A DNA stretch of 64,000 nucleotides from Solanum dulcamara (taxonomy: Eukaryota; Streptophyta; Magnoliopsida; Solanales; Solanaceae): the NCBI RefSeq assembly GCF_947179165.1, contig NC_077245.1, forward strand, positions 24,100,740 to 24,164,739. Reading direction: 5' to 3'. The notes beneath the pieces were generated by a model. That model saw only the letters and a program-made list of their open reading frames with translations, had not been told where the DNA came from and did not search any database. The stretch's first letter is position 1, and the number at the start of each line of letters is the position of its first letter. The translations under genes were made by a program, and so were the position numbers. Shown in pieces: positions 22,047 to 34,640 of this stretch.

Positions 22047-22524
22047 TGTATTATCAAAGTGGATGTCCACGAGTGGACGTCCCTTTCCCCGCACACATAC
22101 TCACCGTATACGTCAAATTTTTTAGCCTTTCGAAAATGTCCCTCTCCCTTCTTTTGAGTCTACGTGCTTCTATTTAGTATGTCGTTTATATGCTTCTTAA
22201 TAAGTCAGAGGCCGCTCTTTTTTATTCTTCTTTTGCTTGCACACCAATCCGGGGGCTAAGGGACCCAATTCTTAAGACTCAAGATGCAACTTACGGCAGT
22301 CTTTGATCTAGCCGAACTGATACAGAATACCCGGCTTTAGAGCTTGATGCAGTCAAACCTTTCTTTCTTTTCTTCTCATTTTCTTTCTCCTTTTTCCTCC
22401 ACCAAAATTTGTCCCCTTCCTCAACTTGTCTACTTCTTTCAATACAGAATTCTGGAAACTCTTTCTTTCTTTGTCTTATTATCTTTTTTTTTATTAATTT
22501 GTTAAATTAGTTTATTTTATAACA
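22047..22524 (+). repeat. Copia 5' LTR (478 bp, rearranged)
   Basis: It aligns with the 3' LTR at both ends (AAGTGGATGTCCAC..., ...TTATTTTATAACA). It has about 270 bp between roughly 22088 and 22360 that the 3' LTR lacks, and lacks about 40 bp around 22436 that includes the TATA box kept in the 3' LTR. Confidence 0.8.
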
Positions 22525-22605
22525 TGTTATCAATATGAACATTCATCGCTTTGAGCTATATTTTTAAGAAGGTAACAAAAGGGGTAATAATTTTATTTTC
22601 TTAAA

Positions 22606-23460
22606 ATGTCTAATATTTCTAAACTTGAATTTGTTGCTCTTGACATATCTGGAAAAGGCTACTCATCATGGGCACTAGATGCCGAAATACATCTAGAATC
22701 GATGGGTCTGGCAGACACCATCAAAGATGACAATACGGCATCTAGTCAAGACCGTGTCAAAGCCATGATATTTCTCCGCCACCATCTTGACGAGGGATTA
22801 AAATTACAGTACCTTATATTAAAAGATCTCATTAAATTGTGGAAGAATCTAAAAGAAAGATATGACCACCTGAAGTTGGTCATCCTTCCACAGGCACGTC
22901 ATGATTGGCTAAATCTGAGATTAATAGATTTCAAAAATATAACTGAATATAATTTTGTCTTGTTTAGAATTATAGCTCAGTTAAATTTATGCGGAGAACA
23001 AATCACTGAACAAGACAAACTTGAAAAAATATACTTCATATTTTCACCCGTGAATATGCTCATACAGCAGCAATATCGCAAAAAAAAGATTTAAAAAATA
23101 TTCTAAATTACTTTCTCACCTTCTTATTGCTGAATGTCACAACGAACTATTAATGAAAAATCATGATAGTCGGCTCGTTGGTTCTTTGTCACTCCCTGAA
23201 GTAAATCAAATAAATCATAACCAACGAGAAAGAGGTCATGGCTCAGTCGTGGTCGTGGTCGTAGTCGAAGAAGAAATTATAATCATGATGCTAGGCTGGC
23301 ACCGATAAATGATCAGCAGTACAAAAAGAAGAGTGAAAAGCCAGAAGTTTTACCAAAGAAAAAATTAGAAAGTATATGTCATAGATGTGGAGGTATGAGG
23401 CACTGATCGCGGATGTGTCAGTCATCAAAACGTCTGGTTCAGCTATATCAAGCATCCTTG
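22606..23460 (+). pseudogene. Copia Gag remnant
   Basis: An open frame 22606-23094 begins MSNISKLEFVALDISGKGY with the SWALDAEIHL pattern of plant Copia Gag (UBN2-type) proteins. A frameshift follows near 23085. At about 23376-23420 a CX2CX4HX4C zinc knuckle (CHRCGGMRH) is recognisable but carries a TGA where Trp is usual. Confidence 0.8.
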
Positions 23461-23733
23461 AAGAGGGCAGAAAATAATCCAGAAATAAACTTTATCTCTG
23501 AAGATAATATTGAGCCTATACATCTGGATGTAGCTGATTTCTTTAATTTTCCTGAAGGAAATATTATTATCGATAACCCTGATAATATTTAAATAATTTT
23601 TTTATGTGTACTAAATAATATATTTGTATTTTTCTAATCCATGTAAATAAATAAAATTTATGTAATAAGCCATGTTTTAATTATAATATTTACTTTATTT
23701 CTTTTTGAAGAAAAATATGGATATGCCTTAAAT

Positions 23734-24990
23734 TTGTTTGGATCAATGATCAATTACGAGAATATTTGTGTAATTGATAGTGGAACAACTCATGCCATTT
23801 TTAAAGACGAGAAATATTTTTCCAACTTGCTTAGACAAAAAGAAAATGTTACTATAATTTCTAGTAATTCAAAAATGATTGAAGGCTCCGAAAGAGCTAC
23901 TATATTTTTGCCTAAGGGGACAAAGATTGTTATAGACGATGCACTATTCTCTTTTAAATTTCCAAAAAACTTGTTAAGTTTTAAAGATATCCGCAGAAAT
24001 GAATATCATGTTGAGACACTAAATGAAATAAATACTGAATATCTTGATATAACCAAGAGTGTCTCAGGCTAGAAATATATTTTGAAAAAATTACCAACTT
24101 TGTCGTCTGGCCTATATTATGTAAAAATTAGTGCAATTGAAGCACATATGATCGTAAACCAGAAGTTTACTGATCTAAATACATTTGTTTTATGGCATGA
24201 TCGAATAGGTTATCCTGGATTAATAATGATGAAACGAATTCTTGAAAATTCAATTGGACATCCGTTAAAGAACTAGAAGATTCTTACAAATGATGAATTT
24301 TCATACGTTGCTTGTTATCAAGACATTAATTGCCAGACCATCGACCCTGAAGGTTGGAATCGAATCTCCTGGCTTTTTAGAGCGTATACATAGAGATATA
24401 TGTAGACATATTCATCCACCTAGTAGATTGTTTAAATTTTTATAGTTCTTATAGATGCATCATCTAGATGGTCTCATTTGTGCCTCTTATCATCTCGCAA
24501 CATGGCGTTTGCGAAGATGTTAGCACAAAATAATAAGATTAAGGGCGCAATTTCCAAATTATTCAATTAAGACTATTCACCTTGATAATGCTGGGGAATT
24601 TACAACCCAACCTTTTGATGATTATTGCTTATCAATTGAGATAAAGATTAAACATCTTGTTGCTCATGTTCATACTCAAAATGGACTTGCAGAGTTATTT
24701 ATTAAGCGCCTATAATTGATAGTCAGACCTCTACTAATAAAAACAAAATTGTCAATTACTGTTTGGGTTCATGTTATCTTACATGCAGCAGGACTTGTAC
24801 ATCTCAAATCGACATATTATAATAAATATTCTCCGTCACAACTAGTATTTGGTCATGAGCCAAATATAGGTCATCTACGAATTTTTGGTTGTGCGGTATG
24901 CGTTCCTGTAGCACCACCACAACGTACAAAGATGGGCCCTCAACAAAGATTGGGCATATATGTTGGGTTTGACTCACCCTCCATAATTTA
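23734..24990 (+). pseudogene. Copia protease and integrase remnant
   Basis: The aspartic protease motif CVIDSGTTHAIF is at about 23764. The pre-integrase segment LWHDRIGYPGLIMMKRI is at about 24190. The integrase core is scattered through 24400-24800 with stops, and the GHEPNIGHLRIFGC segment (24853-24894) marks its C-terminal part. The frame is broken at 24070, 24274 and repeatedly after. Confidence 0.8.
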
Positions 24991-25599
24991 TTACCTTGAA
25001 CTTTGATAGGAGACTTATTTACTGCTCGATTTGCATATTGTCAGTTTGATTAAACAATTTTTCTGCCATTAGAAGGAGAGAAAAAAAGGACCCCGTAAGA
25101 GAAATTGCGTGGAAGGTTTCATCACAATCTCATTTTGATCCACGTACCCGCACATGGAGCAGGAGGTCCAGAAGATCATCCACTTACAGAACATAGCAAA
25201 TCAAATGCCAGATGCATTTACTGATTTAAAATGAATAACTAAGTCACATATCTCTACAGTGAATGTGCCTATCCGGATTGATGTCCCAAAAGAACTATCT
25301 ACTAGTATCATAACTTTTGAATCTCAAACACGGCTGAAGCGTGGTAGACCATTGGATTTAAAAAATCCTTCTTAAGCGTAAAGAATAACAAAAATGATAC
25401 TATAAAATATTCCCCCCCCCCCCCCGAAGAAGGTCAAGATTTGAGTAATCATGATATTCCTGAAGAAATCAATGAACCAGAGACTCAAGTGAATGAAGAA
25501 CTTTCAATAAGTTCTACCAGTGATTAGATAAATTTAGATCAATCAAAAATTACGGTGGATAATATTTTTGCATATAATGTTGCAATTAACCTCATACAA

Positions 25600-27209
25600 G
25601 ATAGTGAAAGTCTTGAGCCTAATTCTGTCGAAGAATATCAACGTAGATATGATTGGCCAGAATGGCAAAAGGCAATTCAATCAGAATTAGACTCACTTTC
25701 TAAACGTGATTTTTTGGACTTGTAGTCCAAACCCCTGAAGGTGTAAAACCGGTTGGCTATAAATGGGTTTTTGTGCAAAAATAAAATGAGAGAAATGAAA
25801 TTGTAAGATACAAGGCACGCCTTGTTGCACAAGGATTCTCTCAAAGACCCGGGATCAACTATGATGAAACATATTCACCTGTTATGGATAGAATAACTTT
25901 TTGATATCTCATCAGTTTATCTGTACATAAAAATCTTAAAATACATCTAATTAATGTAGTTAAAGCTTACCTTTATGGTTTACTTGATAATGAAATTTAC
26001 ATGAAAATCCTATAGGGATTAAAATTGTCTGAAATATTTACTAAGTCTCGGGAGATGTACTCAATAAAACTGTAAAGATTATTATATGGTCTGAAACAAT
26101 GGGTGTATGTGGTATAATCGCCTTAGTGAGTACTTGATAAATGAAGGTTATATAAATAATGTCATTTGTCCATATATTTTTATTAAGAAAACGAAATCAG
26201 AGTTTGTTATACTCGCCATTCATGTTGATGACATAAATCTCATTGGAACCCCTGAAGAGGTCCAAAAGGCGATTGAATATCTAAATAAAGAATTTGAGAT
26301 GAAAGACCTTGGAAAGATAAAACTTTGTCTAGGTTTGCAAATTGAACATTTAGCAGACGGGGTCTTTGTCCACCAATCTGCCTACACTAAGAAAATCTTA
26401 AAACGATTTTACATGGAAAAAACACAGCTATTAAGTACTCCAATGGTTGTTCGATCACTTGAAGTGGAAAAAGATCTATTTTGACCTCCAGAAGAGGATG
26501 AAGAACTTCTTGGTCTTGAAGTACCATATCTTAGTGCTATTGGTGCAATTATGTACCTTGCTAACGCAATCAGGCCTGATATAACATTTTCTGTTAATTT
26601 GCTGGTAAGGTATAGTTCATCCCTAACGCAAAGGCATTAGAACGGTATCAAACATATTTTGTGATACCTAAAAGGTACCATTGATATGTATTTGTATTAT
26701 ACTAACAAAGGTTGTGCATACCTTATTGGTTATGCAGATGCAGGTTATTTATCATACACACATAAAGCTCGATCTCAAATTAGCTATCTATTTACACACG
26801 GAGGAACTGCTATATCATGACGATCTACAAAGCAGTCTATTATTGCTACTTCTTCAAATCATGCTGGAATAATAACAATTCATGAAGCAAGTAGAGAATG
26901 TGGTTGAGATCGATGATACAGTTCATTAAAGAAAGATGCGACCTAGAAAATGATGTCAAAGTACCCACAGTTATATTCGAAGACAATGCCGTATACATAG
27001 CTCAATTGAAATATGACTTCATAAAAGGAGATAGAATGAAACATATTTCACCAAAATTATTCTTCACATATGATCTCCAGAAGAATGGTGATATTGATGT
27101 ACGTTCTAGTGATAATCTTACAGATTTATTCTCAAAGGCATTACCAACATCAACTTTTGAGAAGCTAAGATATAAGATTGGAATGCATCATCTACAAAAT
27201 ATCAAATGA
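25600..27209 (+). pseudogene. Copia reverse transcriptase and RNase H remnant
   Basis: Segments corresponding to the conserved WPEWQKAIQSE start (about 25657), [27 protein letters not shown] and the catalytic IHVDDINLIGTPEEV (26218-26262) are present in shifting frames, followed by RNase H pieces 26681-27209 ending TFEKLRYKIGMHHL. An 11-13 base C run lies at about 25411. Dead copy. Confidence 0.85.
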
Positions 27210-27487
27210 AGTTTTCATCAGGGGGAGTAAAATACGCTTTATACTCTTTTTTTCTTAACCAAGATTTTGTCCCACTGGGTTTTCTTGGTAAGGTTTTTAA
27301 TGAGGCAGCACTCAAGGCGTATTACCAGATGTGTGTACTCTTTTTCCTTCACTAGGCTTTTTTCCACTGAGCTTTTTCTAGTAAGGTTTTAATGAGGCAC
27401 AAGATCTATGGGTGTTCATGATAACTATGTATATTATTTCTTATAAATTTTTTAATGAGGTACACTACACGTGGACATCCAAGGGAG

Positions 27488-27743
27488 TGTTATGAAAGTG
27501 GATGTCCACTTTTTAGACGTCCCTTTCCGCTTTTTACTTTTTCTTTCTTTTCTCCTCATTTTCTTTCTCATTTTTCCTCCACCAAATTTTGTCCCCTCCC
27601 CCAACTTGTATACTTCTTTCATTCGCAGTGGCTATAAATAGCTACTGCAGTTATACAATAAGAATACAAAATTCTGAGAACTCTCTCTTTCTCTTATTAT
27701 CTCTTTTTCCTATTAATTTGCTAAGTTAGCTTATTTTATAACA
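27488..27743 (+). repeat. Copia 3' LTR (256 bp)
   Basis: TGTTATGAAAG to TTATAACA, preceded by a purine tract CCAAGGGAG at 27479-27487. It contains TATAAATA at 27633-27640, a likely core promoter. Confidence 0.85.
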
Positions 27744-27748
27744 ATTTA

Positions 27749-29485
27749 AATAATTTCTGGTTTTTGTCATTCATTATTTTTAAATAAAACTAGAGGGTGG
27801 TAACCCATGCAAGCATGGGCTCAACACAAAAAATTAGTCTATGTACTTATTAAATTATGAAAGTTTATCACATAAACATAATTTATTCAGACAACATTTG
27901 TTATAAGACTAATACAAATTAATAAGTTGAGCTCTAGCTTAATTTGTGAGCTCCTCTCCTTCCACGGCCGGAGTGGAGAGTTTTATAAATTGCTATCCTC
28001 AATGGGAAATTGGAAATTATGCAGAATAGCCGATGGCCAGGTAGGAAAGATCTTGACTCCCCGCTTCAACAGGCTGTAGACATGATGAAAAACAAAACAA
28101 AAATATCACCTTTGAAACATAGACACTATTAAGAACGTCTATAAATAAAATAATGATACTGCAATATTCTTTTAAATACATAAAATTCATATTACAATCA
28201 CTGTAAAAATCCCCAATAAGTATAATGTTCAATACAATATTTGAAACTAACATGAAGGATGCTCATTTTGTGAGATTACATTGGGTATGTTGTGCTTTTT
28301 GTATTCTATTTTGAACTTTACAATCTAAAAAAACAGAAAAATAATACATAAGATGTCTGAAAATTGAATTCACCCAAATTTCTTCAGATTCATTATTCAT
28401 ATGGTGACTTCTTCACAACTTTCACTTTTGTTGCAGAAGTTATATAAATATAAGGAAGAAATTTAGTAAAGAAGTATAAATTCCAAATCAAACAATTTTC
28501 ACTAATAAATCATAAAACATTAGTAGATAGTAAATTTTAGTAGATTAACAACACCACAAGAAAAGTGAAAACACATGAAGTCAACTGCAGAGATAGTTCT
28601 CTGGGCTTTAACTAATTCCAGAGCAGAGTCTATTTATCAAAAAAAAATACCTCTAAAGTTAACATTTTTTCTACTATAACATATAACAAATAATTAGAAG
28701 AAATAAACATGAATGTACACACAATAATAAAGGAATGGAGGACATGACATGAATATACAACTTGAAAGAGATCAACATTTAGCTTTGATAATTCAAGTTT
28801 GCTCCTCTTATGTTACTTATCAAGTATTCCTAAGAGAACCATTGAACACGACAATTTATACTTTTAGTTCTACTCAACAATAGATATATTCTACTTGGAT
28901 CTAATTAATTTAGTTACTGTGCATGAAGCTACAAAGTCAATGGCCTTTTTTTTGTGATCTAAATTTTCCATTGATGAACTGATAAAATTGGCAGTGTGGG
29001 CCCCACATATAGCCACTAAATATACATAAAATATTTCACAAGTGAGAAAAAACTCCAAAGACATTTGATATCTTTCTCTTTTTTTTAAATCACTGAGTAA
29101 GGCTGAAATGATGTCTCTTTTGATGTTGGCTTTAATATCATTTATTAGGATTAAACACTTATTATCTCTTAATTTATCTAATTTACTTCAATTTAAATCA
29201 ATCATATTTTTCTTAATATTGACTTTGTAAGATTATCTTCAATTTTTTTAAATGTTTAATTAAACACTTTAAGCTCAAACTAAATAGATTATTAAATAAT
29301 TAAATTTAAATATCTTAACTTAGAATGTCTTCTAAAGGTAACAATCACTATAATATTGATTTTTATAATTTAAAATATTACAAAATATTATATAAGAAAA
29401 AAATAATACTCTAGTTGGCATATTCAATGAAGTGAAGTCTTAATTTTATTTTTAAACACTTTTAGAATAATTTTGCTATATGTAA
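27749..29485. other. Unassigned region between the Copia and LINE elements
   Basis: AT-rich DNA with no supported gene. Before the Copia insertion the part just after 27748 lay directly upstream of the J-protein gene, so its original promoter may be here. GTGGGCCCCAC, a palindrome containing a TCP-type site, occurs at about 28996-29006. Confidence 0.4.
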
Positions 29486-32400
29486 CAAAACAACAACAAC
29501 AACATACCCAGTGAAATTCCACTAGTGGAATCTGTGGAGAGTAAAGTGTACGCAGACCTTACAACTACCTCATGGAGGTAGAGAGGTTGTTTCCGAAAGA
29601 CCCTCGGTTCAAATGTATCAGATCCAGGTAAGACAAAACAATAGATTAGCTTAGCATCTAAAACAAAGAGTAAAGTAAATACTACACCACACAAACAATA
29701 ATAATAGCAAAATAATGTGGTAATCGAAAAACAACAACATCAGCACCACACCATAAAGGCACAACTAGACCTATGGCCAACCTAAAACCTTTTTGCCCTA
29801 CTAACCTTCTACTCTAATACGCGACTTTTACACCTGCCTATCTAAGGTCATGTACTTGGTGATATGAAGCAGCATCACATTCTGTCTAATCACCTCTCTC
29901 TAATACTTTTTAGGTCTATCCCCACCCCTTCGCGTAACCCCTATAACCAACCGCTCGCACCCTCCTTACTGGTGCAATGACACCTCTCATATGTACATGT
30001 CCAAACCATCTCAATCTCACTTCTCTCATCTTGTCTGCCATATGAGCCACTCCCACCTCCTCCCAAATAACCTCATTTATGATCTTGTCACTTTAGTATG
30101 ACCATACATCCATCTTAACATCTTCATCTCTACACCATGCATTTTCTAAACATGTGAGTTTTTGACTGACCAGTACTTTACCCCATATAACAACGTCGGT
30201 CTAACCACCGTTCTGTAGAACTTACCTTTAAGTTTAGGTGGTACCTTCTTATCATACAATACCCCATAGGCAAGCCTCTATTTCATCCATTCAGCCCTAA
30301 TACGATGCGCGACATCATCATCGATGTCTCCACTACTCTAGATGACAGACCCAAGATATTTAAAGCTATTCCTCTTAAGAATAGGATGAGTCGCAAGCCT
30401 TACCTCCATACCCTATTCATCCATCGCTACACTGAATTTGCACTCCAAGTATTCTGTTTTGGTCCTGCTCAATTTGAACCCTTTGGACTCTAGAGTTTGT
30501 ATCTAAACCTCCAACCTATCATTGACTTTTTCCCGAGTCACATCAATCAGTACTATGTTATCTACAAAAAGCATATACCATGGAACCTCTTCCTGAATAG
30601 GATGTGTCAACTCATCCATCTCCAAGGCGAAAAGAAATGGGCTTAGTACAGATCCCTAATGAAGTCCCATCTCAAAAGGAAAGTACTTTAAGTCTTCTCC
30701 CACCATCCTAACCCGAGTCTTTGCTCCATCATACATGTCCTTAATCATCCTAATATATACCATCAGGACCCTTTTTACCTCCAGGCATGTCCAAAGGACA
30801 TCTCTTAGAACTTTGTCGTAGTCCTTTTCAATAGCAATGGACACTATATGAAGATCCCTCCTACTCTCCCTATATTTCTCCACCAGTCTTCGCATCAGAT
30901 GGATTGCTTCAATAGTTGACCATCCCGGCATGAATCTGAATTGGTTTTTTGATATGGACACTCATTTCCTCATCCTCACCTCCACCACTCTCTCCCAAAG
31001 CTTCATAGTGTGGCTCAATAATTTGATATCCCTGTAATTATTATAATTTTGGATATCACCATTGTTCTTGTACAATAGAACCATTGTACTCCACCTCAAT
31101 TTATCAGGCATCTTAGCTGTCTTCAAAATAATATTAAATAACTTAGACAACCATTTCATACATTCCTTGTCAATGCTCTTCCAAAAGTCCATCGGAATCT
31201 CATCAGGACTAATCGTTCTCCCCCTACACATCCTACTAATAGCACGTCTAACCTCTCCAACTCTACTGCACCTGTAGTATCCAAAATCCCGAATACTATG
31301 GGAGAGTGCCAAATCAGCCAGGATAATGTCTCAGTCCCCTTTCTCATTTAAGAGTTTGTGGAAGTAAGCTTGACACCTTTGTTTAATAGAGGATTCGTCC
31401 ACTAGAATCTCACCTTCCTCATCCTTGATGCACATCACTTGATAGTTGCGAGCTCTTCTCTCTCTTGCTTTCACTAGCCTATACAATCGCTTATCACCAC
31501 CTTTATCCCCTAGTAATCGTGACCGCCGACTTCGCTTTTGTCTTTTCCATCTTATAGTTAACCTTAAGTCTCTCCTTCTCATACTCATCCATACACTCCA
31601 ACCACTTCAAATAGGCAACCTTCTTACCTTTCATTTTGCCTTGAACTTCTCTATTCCACCACCAATCTCCTTGACGACCATCAAAGATTCCTCTCAACAC
31701 CCTTAGAACCTCGGTTGCAACTTTTCTAATGCAACCAGTAGTCTAATCCCATATGGTGTTTGTATCTCTGCTGCTACTCCAAGACCCTAAACCAAGCAAC
31801 TTCTCCCCTATCTCCTAGGAAAGAGTAGGAGTCGGGCCTCTCCATCTAATCCTCGGTCGATCACAAAGAATCTTCTTCTTCCTATCCCTCTTTAACTCCA
31901 AATCCAGAATCAAAAGCCTATGCTGAGTGTTAATATTTTCACTCGGGATTACCTTACAATCCTTACAAAGGCCTCTATCGCCCTTTCGACGGAGTAAGTA
32001 ATCAATCTGAGTCCTAGCTACTGAGCTACGAAAGGTAACCAAGTGATTATCTCTTTTTAGAAAACATGAGTTAGAAATTACCAACTCAAAAACTTTAGCA
32101 AAGTCCAAGAGAGACACCCCACCACCGTTCCTCTCTCCAAAACCAAAGCCTTCATAAACATCATCAAAACCACTAGAGGATGCATCGATATGCCTATGGA
32201 AATCTCTACCAATGAAAATTTTTTGGTGCTCAATATACCTCTAATTACCTTATCCAAATCCTCCCCAAAGAGATTTTTGACTTACTCATCCAAGCCCATA
32301 TGAGGCACATAAGAACTAACGATGTTCACCATACGTCTTTCAATAACTAGCTTAATAGCCATCAACCTATCAGTGACCCTCTTAACCTCCACCACTCACT

Positions 32401-33260
32401 CTCTAAGATCTTCGTCGACTAAAATACCTACACCATTCCTATCCCTAGTGCCTACTGAGCACCAGAACTTAAATCTGTCCACATCTCGGGCTTTGGTGCC
32501 TACCCATCTAGTCTCCTGAACACAGGCTATATTAATCTTTCTACTCTTAAGACTCTTCACTAGCTCTATGGAGTTCCCCGTAAGGGATCCTATATTCCAC
32601 GATCCTACTCTCAACTTAAGAAGACCCACCCCCCTCTTACCACTACTACTTCACCTCCGACCCCAATCGAGGACATGACCCTAGTCCACCATCAATCCCC
32701 AAAGCCAATAAAAAGACATGAACTATAAATTAATGAATCGAAACCAAATAAAATGAGATAATATAATAAATTAAGAAAATATAGTAATGAGATAAAAGTA
32801 GATAGGACAAAAAATGTCGAATAGAGGCAATGCACACTAACTAGCAAGCAAATACAGAAAATCAAGACCACTAACAATAGGTAAAGAACATCAATAACAA
32901 CAAGCACAAAAGAACAATAGTCTGTAGGTTAAGAAGTATAAAAAGAATCAATTGAGGAATGATAGGACTTGGATCTGCAAACCGTGCTAGAAAATGTTGA
33001 CCGTTGCCGAAAAAGTCTAGGCGCTGCCGGAATCTTGTATACGCCACCAAAATCTATTGTACGCCACCGAGAGTAGGTGTATCTAGTTCAGATCTAGGCA
33101 GATCTGCTTCGCCGGGAGAGAGAGAGAGAGAAAGTGACGAAAAATCTTCGTTGGACTCTTGCCAGAGAAAAGGAGCTTCGCCAAAAAAAATACAGAAGAA
33201 GAAGAAATAGTAGACTTCGCCGGTGGAAACCTCACCGGAAAAATAAGAAAACTCTAGCTG
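29486..33260 (-). pseudogene. RTE-type LINE, nearly full length but decayed
   Basis: Minus strand. The APE-type endonuclease N-terminus is at 32629-32396 (VGSWNIGSLTG, ACVQETRWVG). Middle pieces lie at 32117-31331. Reverse transcriptase pieces are at 31312-30656, including RCRGRTISPDEIPMDFWK-like (31230 area) and NQFRFMPGWSTIEAIHLMRRL (30943 area). The C-terminal part runs to about 30050, then the (TTG)n tail at 29488. Numerous stops and frameshifts. The 5' boundary is uncertain: 32700-33260, with CCGGTGAGG and (GAGA)n, may be its 5' UTR. No TSD found. Confidence 0.82.
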
Positions 33261-34640
33261 GGGGAACACTAAAATGAAAATAATAAGAGTAGATCTTAGC
33301 TTGACTCAAGTCGACAGGCGAGAGACTATGGATGAAAAAAGGCCCTTCCTTGCTTTCAAGGTTTCGACATTAAAAGTCAAGAAAGGAAGCAAACCTGAAT
33401 CTCTTATTTTCTTCTTGTTTTCCTGTTGGATTGAACTTTTTCTGATGGAGAAGCTAAACCCAATTAATAAAAAGCTAAATATTCTGAAAAGTTTTAAACT
33501 TTTTGCCAATACTCTTGCTTTGAATATGAACTGAATATTCAACAATTTGATGATAATTTTGGATCAAGAAACCATATATGGTCTTTTCTCCTTTACGTTT
33601 TTACATAATTGTTACACGGATAAAAGATTAAAAAGGAATTGAGGGAAGAAAGAAAGCTAAATCGATTGATAGTTCATGTAACAATTAATTATATTAAAAA
33701 GTTTTCAAAAAAAACTATAATCAATAAGAGAGATTTAAATATTTGTGTTGTTATGTAATATATAATAATTTATATATATTTATTCTTGTCCTACAAAATA
33801 TTACAAAGAACGGTTATACTATCAATTGAAAAAAGAAAAATTAATTATTAAATTGTGATCTATCATAATATTTTTTTAAAAAATTATGAAAATAAAGTAT
33901 ATATATAAAAAATAAAAATAAGAGTAACTCTTTTTTCTAAATTTTAGCTTTAGGCCACCCATTCTGTTGAGCCTCCCTTACAATAAAGCATACCATGCAA
34001 CTCTTGCGAAAAATAAAAAGTTATTGATTCGAAAATGAGATTTACTTCAAATCTCATTCAAGAGAGGGATTGGTATAAGTATAAAATTAAGAAAAATGGT
34101 AGAATCATGAGGTCGGTGAGGGATAGAAGAATATTATCAGAGCATATATGAGAAATCAACGGATATAGTAGTCAGAAAATGTATAAACTATAAATACAAA
34201 GAATTTATAGTTCAAAATTAGCATAGAACCGATTTAACAAATTAAAAGAAAACAAAATGCGAAAATCCTTCAAAATAAAAAAAATGAGGACATAGAGGTT
34301 TTAGTCCCTGTGTTATTGCATAATTCCAACTTTAGTACCTGTGTTATTTGACTATGCACATTTAACCTTCATTTATTTGAAATATACGGTTTTGGTCCTT
34401 GAAGTTAACAAAAGTTAACTATTTAACAAAATGATTATTTGATAATATATTTGAAACTCAGAAAGTGTTCATATCCCGCAGAATCCTATGATCCGATCTG
34501 AAAAATTTCTTTGTTTGATAGGAAAGACCTGAACCTGGGTGAAAATAATATCCAAAAATCAAGAAAACCTAAAATATGAAAAGATTTTAGTGGAACATAT
34601 AGATGAAAATCTTTTACAAATATTTAGCCAAAAAAAATGA
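33261..34640. other. Unassigned AT-rich interval
   Basis: No gene. Short overlapping frames on both strands at 33274-33545 mirror each other and lack family features. AT-only tracts dominate 33720-33920. Confidence 0.4.

Larger units (their letters stand above)
22047..27743 (+). mobile_element. Degenerate Copia LTR retrotransposon, 5.7 kb, TSD ATTTA
   Basis: Target duplication ATTTA at 22042-22046 and 27744-27748. A degenerate primer-binding site (TGTTATCAATATG, compare initiator-tRNA-Met sites) follows the 5' LTR at 22525. Domain order is Gag, protease, integrase, reverse transcriptase, RNase H, as in Copia. Several in-frame stops and frameshifts mean it is not autonomous. It starts 113 bp upstream of the J-protein ATG in divergent orientation. 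Confidence 0.9.

Noticed and set aside
25405..25425. Poly-C run as a functional motif
   Set aside because: It lies in a decayed spacer of the dead Copia element; simplest explanation is slippage or sequencing/assembly uncertainty.
28017..28253. Minus-strand 78-residue frame as a gene
   Set aside because: AT-rich, hydrophobic by composition, no family resemblance, no splice or promoter context.
33054..33269. Frame near the LINE 5' end as a separate gene
   Set aside because: It spans a simple GAGAGA tract and CCGGTGAGG words; more likely the 5' UTR of the minus-strand LINE.
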